The translations under genes and the position numbers were made by a program. The notes under the pieces are model-generated. The model saw only the letters and a list, made by a program, of their open reading frames with translations, did not search any database and was not told where the DNA came from. This document shows positions 30,522 through 39,557 of a stretch of 64,000 bases of DNA, piece by piece. Source of the stretch: Desulfobulbus elongatus DSM 2908 (lineage in GTDB: Bacteria; Desulfobacterota; Desulfobulbia; Desulfobulbales; Desulfobulbaceae); contig NZ_JHZB01000005.1 in NCBI RefSeq assembly GCF_000621145.1, positions 1 to 64,000 of the forward strand. The letters are read 5' to 3'. The first letter of the stretch is position 1, and the number at the start of each line of letters is the position of its first letter.

Positions 30522-32678
30522 GTGTTGATGCACTGGAAGAAGCGCAGCATAGCCTATCGCTTGACCTTTCAGGTGATCCTGTTCAGCAGCATGGTGGCCT
30601 GCCTGGCCACCGCTCTTCAGCTGTATCTCGATTATCGACGCGATGTTGGTGGAATTTATGCTTTTTTCAATGTCATCGAGGAAAGCAGCCTGCGCCCACT
30701 CGAGGAGAGCGTGTGGATCCTCGACGAGTTGCAGGTCAACTTGCAACTCGAGGGCTTGATCAGACGCGAGGATATTGTCCACGCAGCGGTGGAAATGGAT
30801 GGTCAGATCGCCTGGTCCAGGGGCAAGCCCAGCCTCACCAACAGCGTCACCCATGTTTTTCCGCTGCGCCACCAGGTCCGGGGTCGCTTCGAGGAGATCG
30901 GGCAGCTCCGGGTCACCGCCTCCTTCGAGGGGATCAATCAGCGCCTGACCCAGCGGATCATCGTGCTCCTGGCCAGCAACGCGGTCAAGACCTTTCTCGT
31001 CTCCGGCTTCATCCTCCTCCTGTTTCGGGATAAACTGACCCGGCACCTGACTCATTTGGCCAGCTATGCCGAGAACATCGACCTCAAACACGGTCAGCCT
31101 GCGCCGCTCAAGCTGGACCGGCCCGCTGCCGGCAGTCCCGACGAACTCGATCAGGTGGCGGCAGCGTTCAATTTTCTCTGTGCGAGCGGGCGCAGGGCCC
31201 TGGTCGACCTGGAAACCCAGGGGGAGAGTCTGCGCCTGTTTTTGGATGCCACCGAGGAGGTCGTCCTGGGCGTGGACACGGAGGGCCGGTGCACCTTCAT
31301 CAACCGGGCGGGACTGGAGCATTTTTCCGAAACGGATCCGTGCCGGATCATCGGCCAGGATATTCTGACGCTGCTTGCCGCCGGTGAGTCGGCGGCGATT
31401 CATTCGCAGGTGCTGAGCGGGTTGATCTGGGCCACCATTGCCGAGGGCAAGGCCCTGCTCGCCGATGAAATGCCCCTCTGTCTGCCCGACGGCTCGTCGC
31501 TCCTGGTCAATCTGCGCTCCTATCCGGTTTTCGAGCACGGCCGGTGCACGGGTGCCGTGGTCTTTTATGCCGACATCAGTCGCCAGCAGCAACTGGAACA
31601 GGAAAAGCTGCTGTTCACCAAGGTGATCCGCCAGGCGCCGGCGCTGATTCTGATCGCCAATGCGGAAGGCGGGATCGAGTACGTCAATGCCAGCTTGGAA
31701 CAGGCGCTGGGATGTGACGGGGCCGAGGTCAAGGGAAAACAGGCGCTCGACTGTCTGGCCGGGCTCAACTTCGGCGAACAGACCGAGCAGATGCGGGCGC
31801 GTATCGAGAAGGGCGAGCCGTGGACAGGCACCCTGACTCGCCCAACCCCGCAGGGGCGAACCATCACCCTGGATGTGGCCGTTTTTCCCATCCTGAACCG
31901 GCATGGGCGCCGGACCCATGTGGTGGCCATGGGCCGAGACATCACCCGCGAGCAACAGCTGGTCGAGCAACTGCACCACGCCCAGAAGATGGAGGCGGTG
32001 GGCAAACTGGCGGCCTCCATCGCGCATGAATTCGGCAACCCGCTGCTGGGCATCAGTTTTGCCCTGCGCGACGTCCAGCGGCGACTGGATCGCGATGCGG
32101 AGGCACAGGAATTGCTCCGGCTGGCGGGAAACGAATGCAACCGCATGCGCAAGCTGATCCGGGACCTGCAACAGTTCAACCGGCCCTCCACCGGCAGGAA
32201 GACGGTGTTCGACGTCCACCGGCTGCTGGAGGAGATCCTGACCCTGCACCGCAATTTCCTGGACAAGAAGAAAATCACCCTGGTGCGGGCCTATGACCGC
32301 CATCCCCTGTGCATCGACGCGATCGAGGACCAGATCCGCCAGGTGTTCATCAATCTGATCATCAATGCCGCCGATGCCATGGCCGCCCACGGCGGCGTCC
32401 TGATCCTCAGGACGGCCAAGGACAACGGACGGGTCGTGGTCTGCGTGGAAGACAGCGGCCCGGGGATAGCGCCCGAACATTTCGGCAGGATCTTCGAGCC
32501 GTTTTTCACCACCAAGGCGGCGATCGAAGGCTCCGGGCTCGGCCTGCCGGTCTCGTACGGCATCGTCCGCGCCCACGGCGGCGGCATCGAAGTCCGATCC
32601 GAACCCGGCCGTACCGTCTTTCTGGTTGACTTGCCGGCGGTGACGACCACGGCCGGCATGGAGGCGGAACGGGCCTAG
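30522..32678 (+). CDS. PAS-domain sensor histidine kinase
   Basis: This 718-residue membrane kinase has transmembrane helices near 14-35 and 147-168 enclosing a periplasmic sensor region of about 110 residues. PAS domains lie at about 235-350 and 365-475. The H-box is SIAHEFGNPLLG with His502, where HEFGNPL replaces the usual HEIRNPL. The N-box FINLIINAADAM, G1 EDSGPGIAPE, F-box FEPFFTTK and G2 GSGLGL are present. The GTG at 30522 fits the GAGG site best; an ATG at 30528 is also possible. No response regulator is adjacent. It converges with the recombinase gene, overlapping it by 4 bases. Confidence 0.9.
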   Translation: MLMHWKKRSIAYRLTFQVILFSSMVACLATALQLYLDYRRDVGGIYAFFNVIEESSLRPLEESVWILDELQVNLQLEGLIRREDIVHAAVEMDGQIAWSRGKPSLTNSVTHVFPLRHQVRGRFEEIGQLRVTASFEGINQRLTQRIIVLLASNAVKTFLVSGFILLLFRDKLTRHLTHLASYAENIDLKHGQPAPLKLDRPAAGSPDELDQVAAAFNFLCASGRRALVDLETQGESLRLFLDATEEVVLGVDTEGRCTFINRAGLEHFSETDPCRIIGQDILTLLAAGESAAIHSQVLSGLIWATIAEGKALLADEMPLCLPDGSSLLVNLRSYPVFEHGRCTGAVVFYADISRQQQLEQEKLLFTKVIRQAPALILIANAEGGIEYVNASLEQALGCDGAEVKGKQALDCLAGLNFGEQTEQMRARIEKGEPWTGTLTRPTPQGRTITLDVAVFPILNRHGRRTHVVAMGRDITREQQLVEQLHHAQKMEAVGKLAASIAHEFGNPLLGISFALRDVQRRLDRDAEAQELLRLAGNECNRMRKLIRDLQQFNRPSTGRKTVFDVHRLLEEILTLHRNFLDKKKITLVRAYDRHPLCIDAIEDQIRQVFINLIINAADAMAAHGGVLILRTAKDNGRVVVCVEDSGPGIAPEHFGRIFEPFFTTKAAIEGSGLGLPVSYGIVRAHGGGIEVRSEPGRTVFLVDLPAVTTTAGMEAERA

Positions 32679-33511
32679 CCGCGGGGATGGAAGCGGCGAT
32701 GGACCGCCTTGAGGCGGTCGCCGTCCACATGGGTATAGATCTGGGTGGTGGCGATGTCGGTATGGCCGAGCATCATCTGGACGGAGCGCAGGTCGGCGCC
32801 GCCGGCGAGCAGATGGGTGGCGAAGGAGTGGCGGAGCATGTGCGGACTGATCTCCTTGGTGATCCCGGCCGCCAGGGCTGCCTGCCGGATGATCTGCCAG
32901 AAGCGGGTGCGGGTCATGGCCGTGCCCCGGTTGGAGCAGAACAGCATCGGGCTCGGCCTGCCCTTGAGCAGGAGCGGCCGGCCCCGTTCGAGATACTCGC
33001 GCACCCGCTCGCCGGCTGTCGCCGAGAAGGGCACGACCCGTTCCTTGTTGCCCTTGCCCAGGATGCGGAGATGGCCGCTGTTCAGATTGCAGCCGCTCAC
33101 AGGCAGGCTGACCAGTTCCGACACCCGCAGCCCCGAGGCGTAGAGAAGATGGAGCATGGCGGAGTTGCGCAGCGCCAGGGGAGAGGGCTGTGCCGGCGGC
33201 CGCAGCAGGGTGTCGACTTCGGCGACGGTCAACACCTTGGGCAGGCTGCGACCGATTTTGGGGCCGTCGATTTCGGCCAGGGGATTGCCGGTCAGCACGC
33301 CCCGTTTTTCGAGGAAGAGAAAAAAGGCGCGCAGTGCGGCCAGCCGACGGGCATTGGAACGGGCGCTGATCCGGCGCTGATGGCAATGGAGGAAAAACAG
33401 TTGCACCTCTTCCCTGCCGACCTCTTCGGACAGCAGCGGGGCGGAGCGAGCGAGAAAGCGGAAGAAGGCGCGCAGATCGGCCCCGTAGGCGGCAACGGTA
33501 TTCTTGGCCAA
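32675..33511 (-). CDS. XerC/XerD-family tyrosine recombinase
   Basis: This recombinase has at least 278 residues. The catalytic set is visible: Arg in YASGLRVSELVSLP, Lys in GKGNKERVVPF, HxxR in PHMLRHSFATHLL, His in MMLGHTDIATTQ and Tyr in QIYTHVD. It should act in chromosome dimer resolution. The TTG at 33511 is the first usual start, yet homologous N-terminal sequence (LVDHLPDFLRHLTIQRR) continues upstream in frame to about 33578, with no ATG, GTG or TTG there. The true start may be a CTG at 33578. It lies downstream of rpsU beyond a terminator. Confidence 0.88.
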   Translation of the reverse strand: MAKNTVAAYGADLRAFFRFLARSAPLLSEEVGREEVQLFFLHCHQRRISARSNARRLAALRAFFLFLEKRGVLTGNPLAEIDGPKIGRSLPKVLTVAEVDTLLRPPAQPSPLALRNSAMLHLLYASGLRVSELVSLPVSGCNLNSGHLRILGKGNKERVVPFSATAGERVREYLERGRPLLLKGRPSPMLFCSNRGTAMTRTRFWQIIRQAALAAGITKEISPHMLRHSFATHLLAGGADLRSVQMMLGHTDIATTQIYTHVDGDRLKAVHRRFHPRG

Positions 33512-33600
33512 GCGCCTCTGGATGGTCAGATGACGCAGGAAATCCGGCAGGTGGTCGACAAGGGCGGTGGCGTGCAGGGGCGTGTGAAAAAGAAAGGAGG

Positions 33601-33635
33601 AAAAACAAACGCCCCAACGGCTGACCGTTGGGGCG
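33601..33635 (-). terminator. Terminator after rpsU (minus strand)
   Basis: The 11-bp stem CGCCCCAACGG / CCGTTGGGGCG (33610-33620 / 33625-33635) has loop CTGA and is followed on the minus strand by GTTTGTTTTT. Confidence 0.8.
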
Positions 33636-33641
33636 CGTTGC

Positions 33642-33836
33642 TCAAACCCGGTTTCTCAACCGGTTGAACTTGCGAAGTTTGCGCAGGGCTTCCGCTGCTT
33701 TGCGGCGTTTTTTGACACTGGGCTTTTCGTAGTATTCCCGCCGTTTCAGCTCACGTTTGATACCGTCGATCTGCAGTTTTTTCTTCAACTGTCTGATCGC
33801 GTATTCAAGGTCACCTCTGACATCTACTTCGATCAT
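33642..33836 (-). CDS. rpsU: 30S ribosomal protein S21
   Basis: This 64-residue protein is typical: LEYAIRQLKKKLQIDGIKRELKRREYYEKPSVKKRRK, shown here only as its overall pattern. In many bacteria rpsU precedes dnaG and rpoD; here those lie about 9 kb away and point the other way, so the macromolecular-synthesis operon is split. Confidence 0.96.
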   Translation of the reverse strand: MIEVDVRGDLEYAIRQLKKKLQIDGIKRELKRREYYEKPSVKKRRKAAEALRKLRKFNRLRNRV

Positions 33837-33898
33837 GTCGCATCACTTCCTTTGGTGGTTGGCTTTCGCCGTTGGTAAGGGTGGGGTTTGAAACAAAC

Positions 33899-33927
33899 AG
33901 CCTAGCTGTTTTTCGCGGTTGTGTCAA
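33899..33927 (-). promoter_or_regulatory. Promoter for rpsU
   Basis: Minus-strand TTGACA (33927-33922), a 17-base spacer and TAGGCT (33904-33899) lie about 63 bases before the start codon. Confidence 0.7.
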
Positions 33928-34124
33928 ATCAAATAATGGAATTGCAGGTAGTTTTCCGGCACGACGGCGGCACGGAGGCCACCGGCCCCCGCATGTTTTT
34001 CGGGCATTTCCCGGACCGTTTTCTGGCCGTCCCCCTTTTGATTGTTTTTCTCGGGAGTGATGGTAACATGGCGGCGGCAGCGCATCGGGGCTGCGCATCA
34101 TGTTCATGCAACGGGAGGCCGACC

Positions 34125-35072
34125 ATGGCGAAGATTCGATTGGCATTGATTGCCGGGGGCACATCTGACGAACGCGAGGTCTCGCTGCGGGGCGCGGCGG
34201 GGGTGGCGCAGGCGCTCGATCCGGACAGGTACGAGGTGGTCCGCTACGATCCCGCCACCGATCTGGCCCGGATCGCGAACGATGCCGCCACCATCGATGT
34301 CGCCTTTCTCCTGCTGCACGGGGTGAACGGCGAGGACGGCACCATTCAGGGGTTTCTCGATCTGCTCGGCATCCCCTACCAGGGAGCCGGGGTGCTGGGC
34401 AGCGCCTTGGCCATGGACAAGAACCTGGCCAAGACCATGTACCGCCTGAACGGCCTGCCGGTGGCCCCCTGGATCATGGTCGAGCCACACGACCTGCGGG
34501 ACACCGGCCGGATCCTCGCCGAGGTCGGCCTGCCCTGTGTGGTCAAGCCGGTGCGGCAGGGATCGTCCATCGGCATGTCGATCGTGCGGGAGCCCGGCAA
34601 ACTCCCCGAGGCCCTGCGGCTGGCCCTGCGGCACGACAGCGAGGTCATGGTCGAGCAGTACATCAAGGGGCGCGAGCTGACGGCCGGCGTGCTCGGCAAC
34701 GACCATCCCGAGGCCCTGCCCCTGATCGAGATCATCCCCGATACCCGCTACGAGTTCTTCGATTACGAGGCCAAGTATCAGCCGGGGGCCAGCCGGGAGA
34801 TTTGCCCGGCCGAGGTGAGCGACGCGGTGCGGCACAAGGCGCAGGACTATGCGGTGCGGGCCCATCGCTGCCTGCAACTGCGCGGCTACAGCCGCACGGA
34901 CATGATCCTGGCCGGAGATGAATTGTATCTGCTGGAGACTAACACCATTCCGGGTATGACCCCCACCAGTCTCCTGCCCCAGGCCGCGGCGGCGGTGGGC
35001 TATCCCTTTAGCGCCCTGCTGGATCGTCTGATCGGGCTTGCTTTGGAAAAACCGGCCAGTCTGCTGGAATAA
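34125..35072 (+). CDS. ddl: D-alanine--D-alanine ligase
   Basis: This 315-residue ATP-grasp enzyme makes D-Ala-D-Ala for peptidoglycan. Motifs: AGGTSDEREVSLRGA, LLHGVNGEDGTIQGFL, GVLGSALAMDK, VVKPVRQGSSIGMS and LLETNTIPGMTPTSLLP with the Mg-binding residues. CGGGAGG precedes the ATG at 34125; the longer frame from 33921 has no supporting site. It stands apart from any mur/fts cluster. Confidence 0.94.
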   Translation: MAKIRLALIAGGTSDEREVSLRGAAGVAQALDPDRYEVVRYDPATDLARIANDAATIDVAFLLLHGVNGEDGTIQGFLDLLGIPYQGAGVLGSALAMDKNLAKTMYRLNGLPVAPWIMVEPHDLRDTGRILAEVGLPCVVKPVRQGSSIGMSIVREPGKLPEALRLALRHDSEVMVEQYIKGRELTAGVLGNDHPEALPLIEIIPDTRYEFFDYEAKYQPGASREICPAEVSDAVRHKAQDYAVRAHRCLQLRGYSRTDMILAGDELYLLETNTIPGMTPTSLLPQAAAAVGYPFSALLDRLIGLALEKPASLLE

Positions 35073-35131
35073 AAAGAACGAAGAAAGAGGAAATGTCGGC
35101 TGCGCGCCGGGAATCGTCCCGGCGCCACCGG

Positions 35132-36403
35132 TCAGAAGCGGGTCTGGAAATAGGGTTCCAGCGCCCCAGGCAGCCGCACCGTGCCGTCGGCCTGCTGGTA
35201 ATTCTCGAGAATGGCCAGCAGGGTCCGGCCCACGGCCAGTCCGGAGCCGTTGAGGGTATGGACCAGACGGCTCTTTTTCTCGCCCTTGGGCCGATAACGG
35301 ATGCCGGCCCGGCGGGCCTGGAAGTCGAGGAAATTGGAACAGGAAGAGATTTCGCGGTAGCAGTTCTGTCCCGGCAGCCAGACCTCGATGTCGTAGGTTT
35401 TGGCTGCGGAGAAGCCCAGGTCACCGGTGCACAGAGTAATCACCCGGTAGGGCAGCTCCAACAGTTGCAGGGCGGCCTCGGCGTCGGCCAGCAGCGTCTC
35501 CAGTTCATCCCAGGAGGCTTCCGGCGTGGTGAACTTGACCAGTTCCACCTTCTCGAATTGATGCTGCCGGATCAGCCCCCGGGTGTCCTTGCCGTAGGAG
35601 CCGGCCTCCGAACGGAAGCAGGGGGTGTAGGCGGTGTGTTTGAGCGGCAGGTCGGCCTCGTCGATGGTCGTCTCGGCGTACATGTTGGTGACCGGCACCT
35701 CGGCGGTGGGAATCAGCCACAAATCCCAGCCTTCCACCTTGAACAGGTCTTCCTTGAACTTCGGCAGTTGGCCGGTGCCGGTCATGGTTTTGGCGTTGAC
35801 CATGAACGGGGGCAGCACCTCGGTGTAGCCGTGCCGCTGGGTGTGCAGATCGAGGAAGAAATTGACCAGGGCCCGCGACAGCCGGGAACCGAACCCTTTG
35901 AGCAGGGCGAAACGGGCGCCGGCCAGCCGGGAGGCGGTTTCGAAATCGAGGATGCCGAGTTGCTCGCCGATCTCCCAGTGGGGGCGGGGCTGAAAGGAAA
36001 AGGCCGGAATTGCGCCCCATCGCTTGATCTCGACGTTGTCCTGCTCGCCCCCCCCCGCGGGCACGGAATCGTCGCAGAGATTGGGGATGGCCATGATCAC
36101 GTCCTGCAGCTCGTGCTCGATGTCCGCCAGCTCCGTGTCCAGTTCCTTGATTCGGTCGGAGACTTGGCGCATTTCCTTGATCAGCGGTTCGGCCAGCCCG
36201 TTGTCGCCCGACTGCTTGAGCGAGGCGATGGTCTTCGAGACCGTGTTGCGGCGGTTTTTCAGGGCCTCGACCTCGGCGATCGTCGCGAGTCTCTTTTGGT
36301 CGGTGGCGGCGAACCGGTCGATGAGCTGCGGATCGACGCCGCGGAGCAAACTTTTCTGGCGGACCAGTTCCAGGTTTTCCCGGACAAAGCGTAATTCAAG
36401 CAT
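35132..36403 (-). CDS. serS: Seryl-tRNA synthetase
   Basis: This 423-residue class II enzyme has an N-terminal coiled-coil arm (about 30-105, contacting tRNA-Ser), then motif 2 in [20 protein letters not shown] and motif 3 in [19 protein letters not shown]. It ends [14 protein letters not shown], the family's usual terminus. The start is [14 protein letters not shown] at 36403. The 5' region holds a long nested hairpin (36444-36492). Confidence 0.96.
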   Translation of the reverse strand: MLELRFVRENLELVRQKSLLRGVDPQLIDRFAATDQKRLATIAEVEALKNRRNTVSKTIASLKQSGDNGLAEPLIKEMRQVSDRIKELDTELADIEHELQDVIMAIPNLCDDSVPAGGGEQDNVEIKRWGAIPAFSFQPRPHWEIGEQLGILDFETASRLAGARFALLKGFGSRLSRALVNFFLDLHTQRHGYTEVLPPFMVNAKTMTGTGQLPKFKEDLFKVEGWDLWLIPTAEVPVTNMYAETTIDEADLPLKHTAYTPCFRSEAGSYGKDTRGLIRQHQFEKVELVKFTTPEASWDELETLLADAEAALQLLELPYRVITLCTGDLGFSAAKTYDIEVWLPGQNCYREISSCSNFLDFQARRAGIRYRPKGEKKSRLVHTLNGSGLAVGRTLLAILENYQQADGTVRLPGALEPYFQTRF

Positions 36404-36443
36404 GACGGTGTGAGCGGGTAATGGCCAGGGAGGCACAGACGGG

Positions 36444-36492
36444 CGCCGTGATCTGCGGCCGTCTGCCGGTGTGAACGGCTTTTATCACGGCG
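36444..36492. repeat. Nested hairpin upstream of serS
   Basis: The outer 9-bp arms CGCCGTGAT / ATCACGGCG (36444-36452 / 36484-36492) enclose inner GCCGT / ACGGC arms. It lies 41-89 bases before the serS start and could be part of its leader. No T-box sequence was found with it. Confidence 0.5.
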
Positions 36493-36595
36493 TCCGGCGA
36501 AACGCAACGGGTAATCAATTGCTATTCTCCTTCCGTTTTGCTACCCTTTTGCCGTTTCCGTCTCGTGTCCTCAACCTGTTCGTTGCCTGCGCGCC

Positions 36596-37327
36596 ATGAC
36601 CCTTTCCCTGAAATCCCTGGCCATTTTTCTGCATGAGCTGCGCGGATTTCTGAAAGTGCTCGCTCTGACGGTGGCGGGCACCACCCTTGCCCTTTTTTTC
36701 GCCTCCAGCCGGCTGCTGACCGGATTGCAGGATCATCTCGGTGAGAAGCTCTACTTCTTTTCCGTGGCCGCACCCTTTCTCGCCCATGTCAATCTGGCCT
36801 TTTTCGGCGCGCTCTACCTGCTCATGCCGCTGTGCATGTTCGTGCTGTGGAAGGCGATGGGCAAGCCCTTCGGGGTGACCGGCAGAAAATTGACCTGGTT
36901 TGTGGTGGCCACCTGCGTGCTCTTCTATATCGGCACGGTTTTCTGCGCCCTGGTCACCCTGCCGTTCGGCATCAATTTCCTGCTGAGCTTTCAGTCCGAA
37001 GAGCTGCGGGCTGTGATCTCGGTGGATCGCTTCGTCACCTTCGTAACCCTGTTTCTGTTCGGTTTCGGGGTGATTTTCGAACTGCCGGTCTTCATGGTCT
37101 TCAGTGCGCAGGTCGGGGTCATCTCCCGGAAAGCCTACGAGAGGAACAGGCGGTACGCGGTGCTGGCGATCGCCATTCTGGCCGCTGTCCTGACCCCGAC
37201 CCCGGATGTTCTCAATATGGCGCTGATGGGCGTGCCGCTCTATCTGCTCTACGAGTCGGGTATTCTGCTGATCAGGCTGATGGGGCTCGACAAGCGCAGG
37301 GAAGAGAGCGTCCCTCCGGACGCCTGA
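36596..37327 (+). CDS. tatC: Twin-arginine translocase subunit TatC
   Basis: This 243-residue inner-membrane protein has six hydrophobic helices. Recognisable TatC features are the N-terminal FLHELRGFLKVL, the FFSVAAPFLAHVNLAFFGALYLL segment and FGVIFELPVFMVF with the conserved Glu. ERNRRYAVLAIAILAAVLTPTPD and MGVPLYLLYESGILL complete it. It is the receptor core for folded proteins carrying twin-arginine signals. No tatA/tatB is adjacent. Confidence 0.93.
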   Translation: MTLSLKSLAIFLHELRGFLKVLALTVAGTTLALFFASSRLLTGLQDHLGEKLYFFSVAAPFLAHVNLAFFGALYLLMPLCMFVLWKAMGKPFGVTGRKLTWFVVATCVLFYIGTVFCALVTLPFGINFLLSFQSEELRAVISVDRFVTFVTLFLFGFGVIFELPVFMVFSAQVGVISRKAYERNRRYAVLAIAILAAVLTPTPDVLNMALMGVPLYLLYESGILLIRLMGLDKRREESVPPDA

Positions 37328-37350
37328 GCCGCCGCCGGGCGGAGCGGCGG

Positions 37351-37761
37351 CTAGAAGGAGATGATCTGGATGCCGTGGCGTTGCAGGAGGGCGGCGGTTA
37401 CCCCCAGAGGATCGAAGCCGCAGGAGGGGCTGCCGGACTTGAGCAGACAGAGGGTGATGTTCTGCGCCTGGGCAATGGCGAGCACCATCTGGGCGCCGCG
37501 GACGAAAGCTGCGGTCACGTCGGTGCCGAACCGGTCGACGACCCGGGCCGTGCCGGCCAGCACCCCGTGGCCGTCGCCGCCGGTCAGGGTGGCCGCGGGC
37601 CGTGGTGTGGCCAAGCCGCCCAATTGTTCGGGGCAGACGGGGATCCAGTGGCAGGTCGCCAACCGGCGCAGACAGGCGGGATCCGGCTTGCTCTGGCCGT
37701 CGTAGCGGGTGCAGAGTCCGGTGAGGCAGGCACTCACCAGGCATGTGTTCTGATGTTCCAT
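37351..37761 (-). CDS. DUF523 family protein
   Basis: This 136-residue protein has the family signature CLVSACLTGLCTRYDGQSK, CPEQLGGLATPRPAATL and LLKSGSPSCGFDP. The conserved cysteines suggest metal or Fe-S binding, but the function of DUF523 is not established. The ATG at 37761 is chosen because family members start just before VSACL; another ATG at 37782 is in frame. It is convergent with tatC and divergent from the FtsB-like gene. Confidence 0.85.
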   Translation of the reverse strand: MEHQNTCLVSACLTGLCTRYDGQSKPDPACLRRLATCHWIPVCPEQLGGLATPRPAATLTGGDGHGVLAGTARVVDRFGTDVTAAFVRGAQMVLAIAQAQNITLCLLKSGSPSCGFDPLGVTAALLQRHGIQIISF

Positions 37762-37787
37762 AACGGGCTTACCACACGACATTGAAA

Positions 37788-38123
37788 ATGCACATGGCGA
37801 TACGCAAACAGCATGAGGATAACCGCCCGGACAGGAAGATGCTCTGGTTTCTTGGCGCGGCGATCGTGGTTTTTTTCCTGCTGTGGGTGCTGTTCGCCCC
37901 CGGACGCGGGTTTTTTCAATACCTGCAACTGAAAAAGGATATCGCCACCCTAACCGAGGAAAACAGCCGTCTTGAGGCGCGAAATACCGAGCTGACCGAA
38001 GATATCAACCGGCTGCGCTCCGATGACAAGTATTTGGAAGAGGTGGCGCGGAAAAAGCACGGCCTGCTGAAAAAAAACGAAACAGTGTTCGAGTTTGAAA
38101 CACCCAAAAAGAAAAAGGAATAA
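37788..38123 (+). CDS. FtsB/DivIC-like septum formation initiator
   Basis: This protein of about 111 residues has a short basic N-terminus, one membrane helix (FLGAAIVVFFLLWVLF, about 21-37), a coiled coil (YLQLKKDIATLTEENSRLEARN, about residues 44-80) and the typical YLEEVARKKHGLLKKNE motif. This fits the FtsB family of divisome proteins. The start is uncertain among TTG 37782, ATG 37788 and ATG 37794. The next gene begins 6 bases later. Confidence 0.82.
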   Translation: MHMAIRKQHEDNRPDRKMLWFLGAAIVVFFLLWVLFAPGRGFFQYLQLKKDIATLTEENSRLEARNTELTEDINRLRSDDKYLEEVARKKHGLLKKNETVFEFETPKKKKE

Positions 38124-38128
38124 TCGTG

Positions 38129-39022
38129 ATGGCAGATGAGGCTGTCATGGACAGGGAAAGAGGCGACGGCATGACGGGCGGGGCCAGTGACAAGGGTGCG
38201 GGGCCTGAACGGGGGACGCCGCCGGCCGACCGGGCAGCCGTTCTCAATTCGGCTGCTGCCCTGAGGACCGTGTTGCGCTACCATCAGCAGATGGGCATTG
38301 AGCGGTATCCCCTGTCCCCGGTGCTCGCACAATTTCTGCGTTCCGGCGGCGCGCAAGCCCGCCCGGCCGCAAGCGGGGGAGAGCCGGGCAGGGCGGCTCC
38401 GCCCGAGCGTATCAAGGCGCCGCAGCCTGAAGCGTCGGGAACAGCCGCGTCCGCGTTGCAGGCTCTCCGGAGTGAAATCGATGCCTGCCGCCAATGTCCC
38501 CTGGCGACGGCCAGGCAGGGTGTGGTCCACGCCATGGGCAGCGCGGATGCATTGCTGGTGGTGGTCGGCGACTATTCCGACCAGAGCACCGGCTTTGCCG
38601 CCACGACCCTGTTCGGTGCCACCGAGGACACCATGCTCTGGAATATGATGCGCGCCATCGGCCTTTCGCCTGAACAGGTGTATGTGACCAATGCGGTCAA
38701 ATGCTGTCCGCTGCCTTCGGACATTCCCGGAGACGACAGCATCCGGTGCTGTCATGGATACCTGTTGCGGGAAATCGAACTGGTGCGGCCCAGGGTGGTG
38801 TGCGCCATGGGAGAGATCGCGGCCTGTTCGCTCACAGGGGCGCAGGGGTCGCTTTTCCGAACGCGCGGCCGGTTCCATCCCTGCCGGCTGGCACGGCCGG
38901 CCGGCGAGCCGCTCCAGATCATGGCGACCTTTCATCCCCGTTTTCTCCTTAAAAATGTGGAGTTGAAGAAGGCGGCCTGGCAGGATCTGCAGATGATTCA
39001 GCGCCATCTGCAGGCACGGTAA
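38129..39022 (+). CDS. Fe-S uracil-DNA-glycosylase-like protein with altered motif A
   Basis: This 297-residue protein resembles family 4 UDGs. A variable N-terminal 110 residues precede the domain. The Fe-S cysteines fit the family spacing: Cys120, Cys123, Cys193 and Cys208. VYVTNAVKCCP matches the usual vyitNvvKcRPP, and FHPRFLL matches the HP motif. Motif A, normally GExPG, reads VVGDYSDQSTGF here, so the usual glycosylase pocket is changed. It may be a paralog with another substrate or an inactive one. It is in an operon with the FtsB-like gene. Confidence 0.75.
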   Translation: MADEAVMDRERGDGMTGGASDKGAGPERGTPPADRAAVLNSAAALRTVLRYHQQMGIERYPLSPVLAQFLRSGGAQARPAASGGEPGRAAPPERIKAPQPEASGTAASALQALRSEIDACRQCPLATARQGVVHAMGSADALLVVVGDYSDQSTGFAATTLFGATEDTMLWNMMRAIGLSPEQVYVTNAVKCCPLPSDIPGDDSIRCCHGYLLREIELVRPRVVCAMGEIAACSLTGAQGSLFRTRGRFHPCRLARPAGEPLQIMATFHPRFLLKNVELKKAAWQDLQMIQRHLQAR

Positions 39023-39103
39023 CGCAGGCGTCCCTGGCGTCACTTTCCGTAACCGATAGCAGCCGGAAAAAAGACCGGGCCGAAGGGAAGACGGAGACGG
39101 CGG

Positions 39104-39304
39104 TCAGGATCTGGCCTTGCCGGTGACAAACAGTTCGAACAGCCGCTCGAAGACGAAGGGGATGGTCGAAGCCTGGGCATTGGCCGAACCGGCGTAGGCC
39201 TTGGTCAGTTCAAAAGCCCGTTCAAAGGCCTCCTCGTACTCGGATTGTTTTTGCTTCTTGATGATGGTGACGAGTTCTTCGGCAATAGAGTCTTCCATGG
39301 GCAT
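39104..39304 (-). CDS. Small hypothetical protein
   Basis: This 66-residue helical, charged protein (MPMEDSIAEELVTIIKKQKQ..., then FERLFELFVTGKARS) was not recognised. The longer frame running to 39775 is rejected as non-protein-like. A start at the second Met (39298) is also possible. The roughly 250 bases to its right (39305-39557) show no convincing gene. Confidence 0.5.
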   Translation of the reverse strand: MPMEDSIAEELVTIIKKQKQSEYEEAFERAFELTKAYAGSANAQASTIPFVFERLFELFVTGKARS

Positions 39305-39557
39305 ACCGCTCGCTGGGACCGTTCTGGAATTCCGATCCGTCGGGGGCGGGCAAGGACGGACGGTGTTTGTTGTCCGGCCATGATAGGCGGAAAAGACCGC
39401 TTGGCCAAGTTCTTTTTGGCCGGGAATGCAGCGGCGAGCGGGGAAGGCGTTCTCTTCGAACTTCGGATGCGCACGGAAAATGGCATGCCGCACCGCGCCG
39501 TCATCCAGACGACGGGGTGCGGTCGATGACGTGCGTCGGTCGGCCCCGGCAACGGCA

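Noticed and set aside
29442-33617. 1391-codon antisense open frame across dut, the MBL hydrolase, the kinase and xer
   Set aside because: It spans four recognisable genes on both strands and has no protein-like domains; a GC-content artefact.
36404-36595. T-box riboswitch for serS
   Set aside because: No T-box consensus or specifier-loop architecture could be found on the minus strand.
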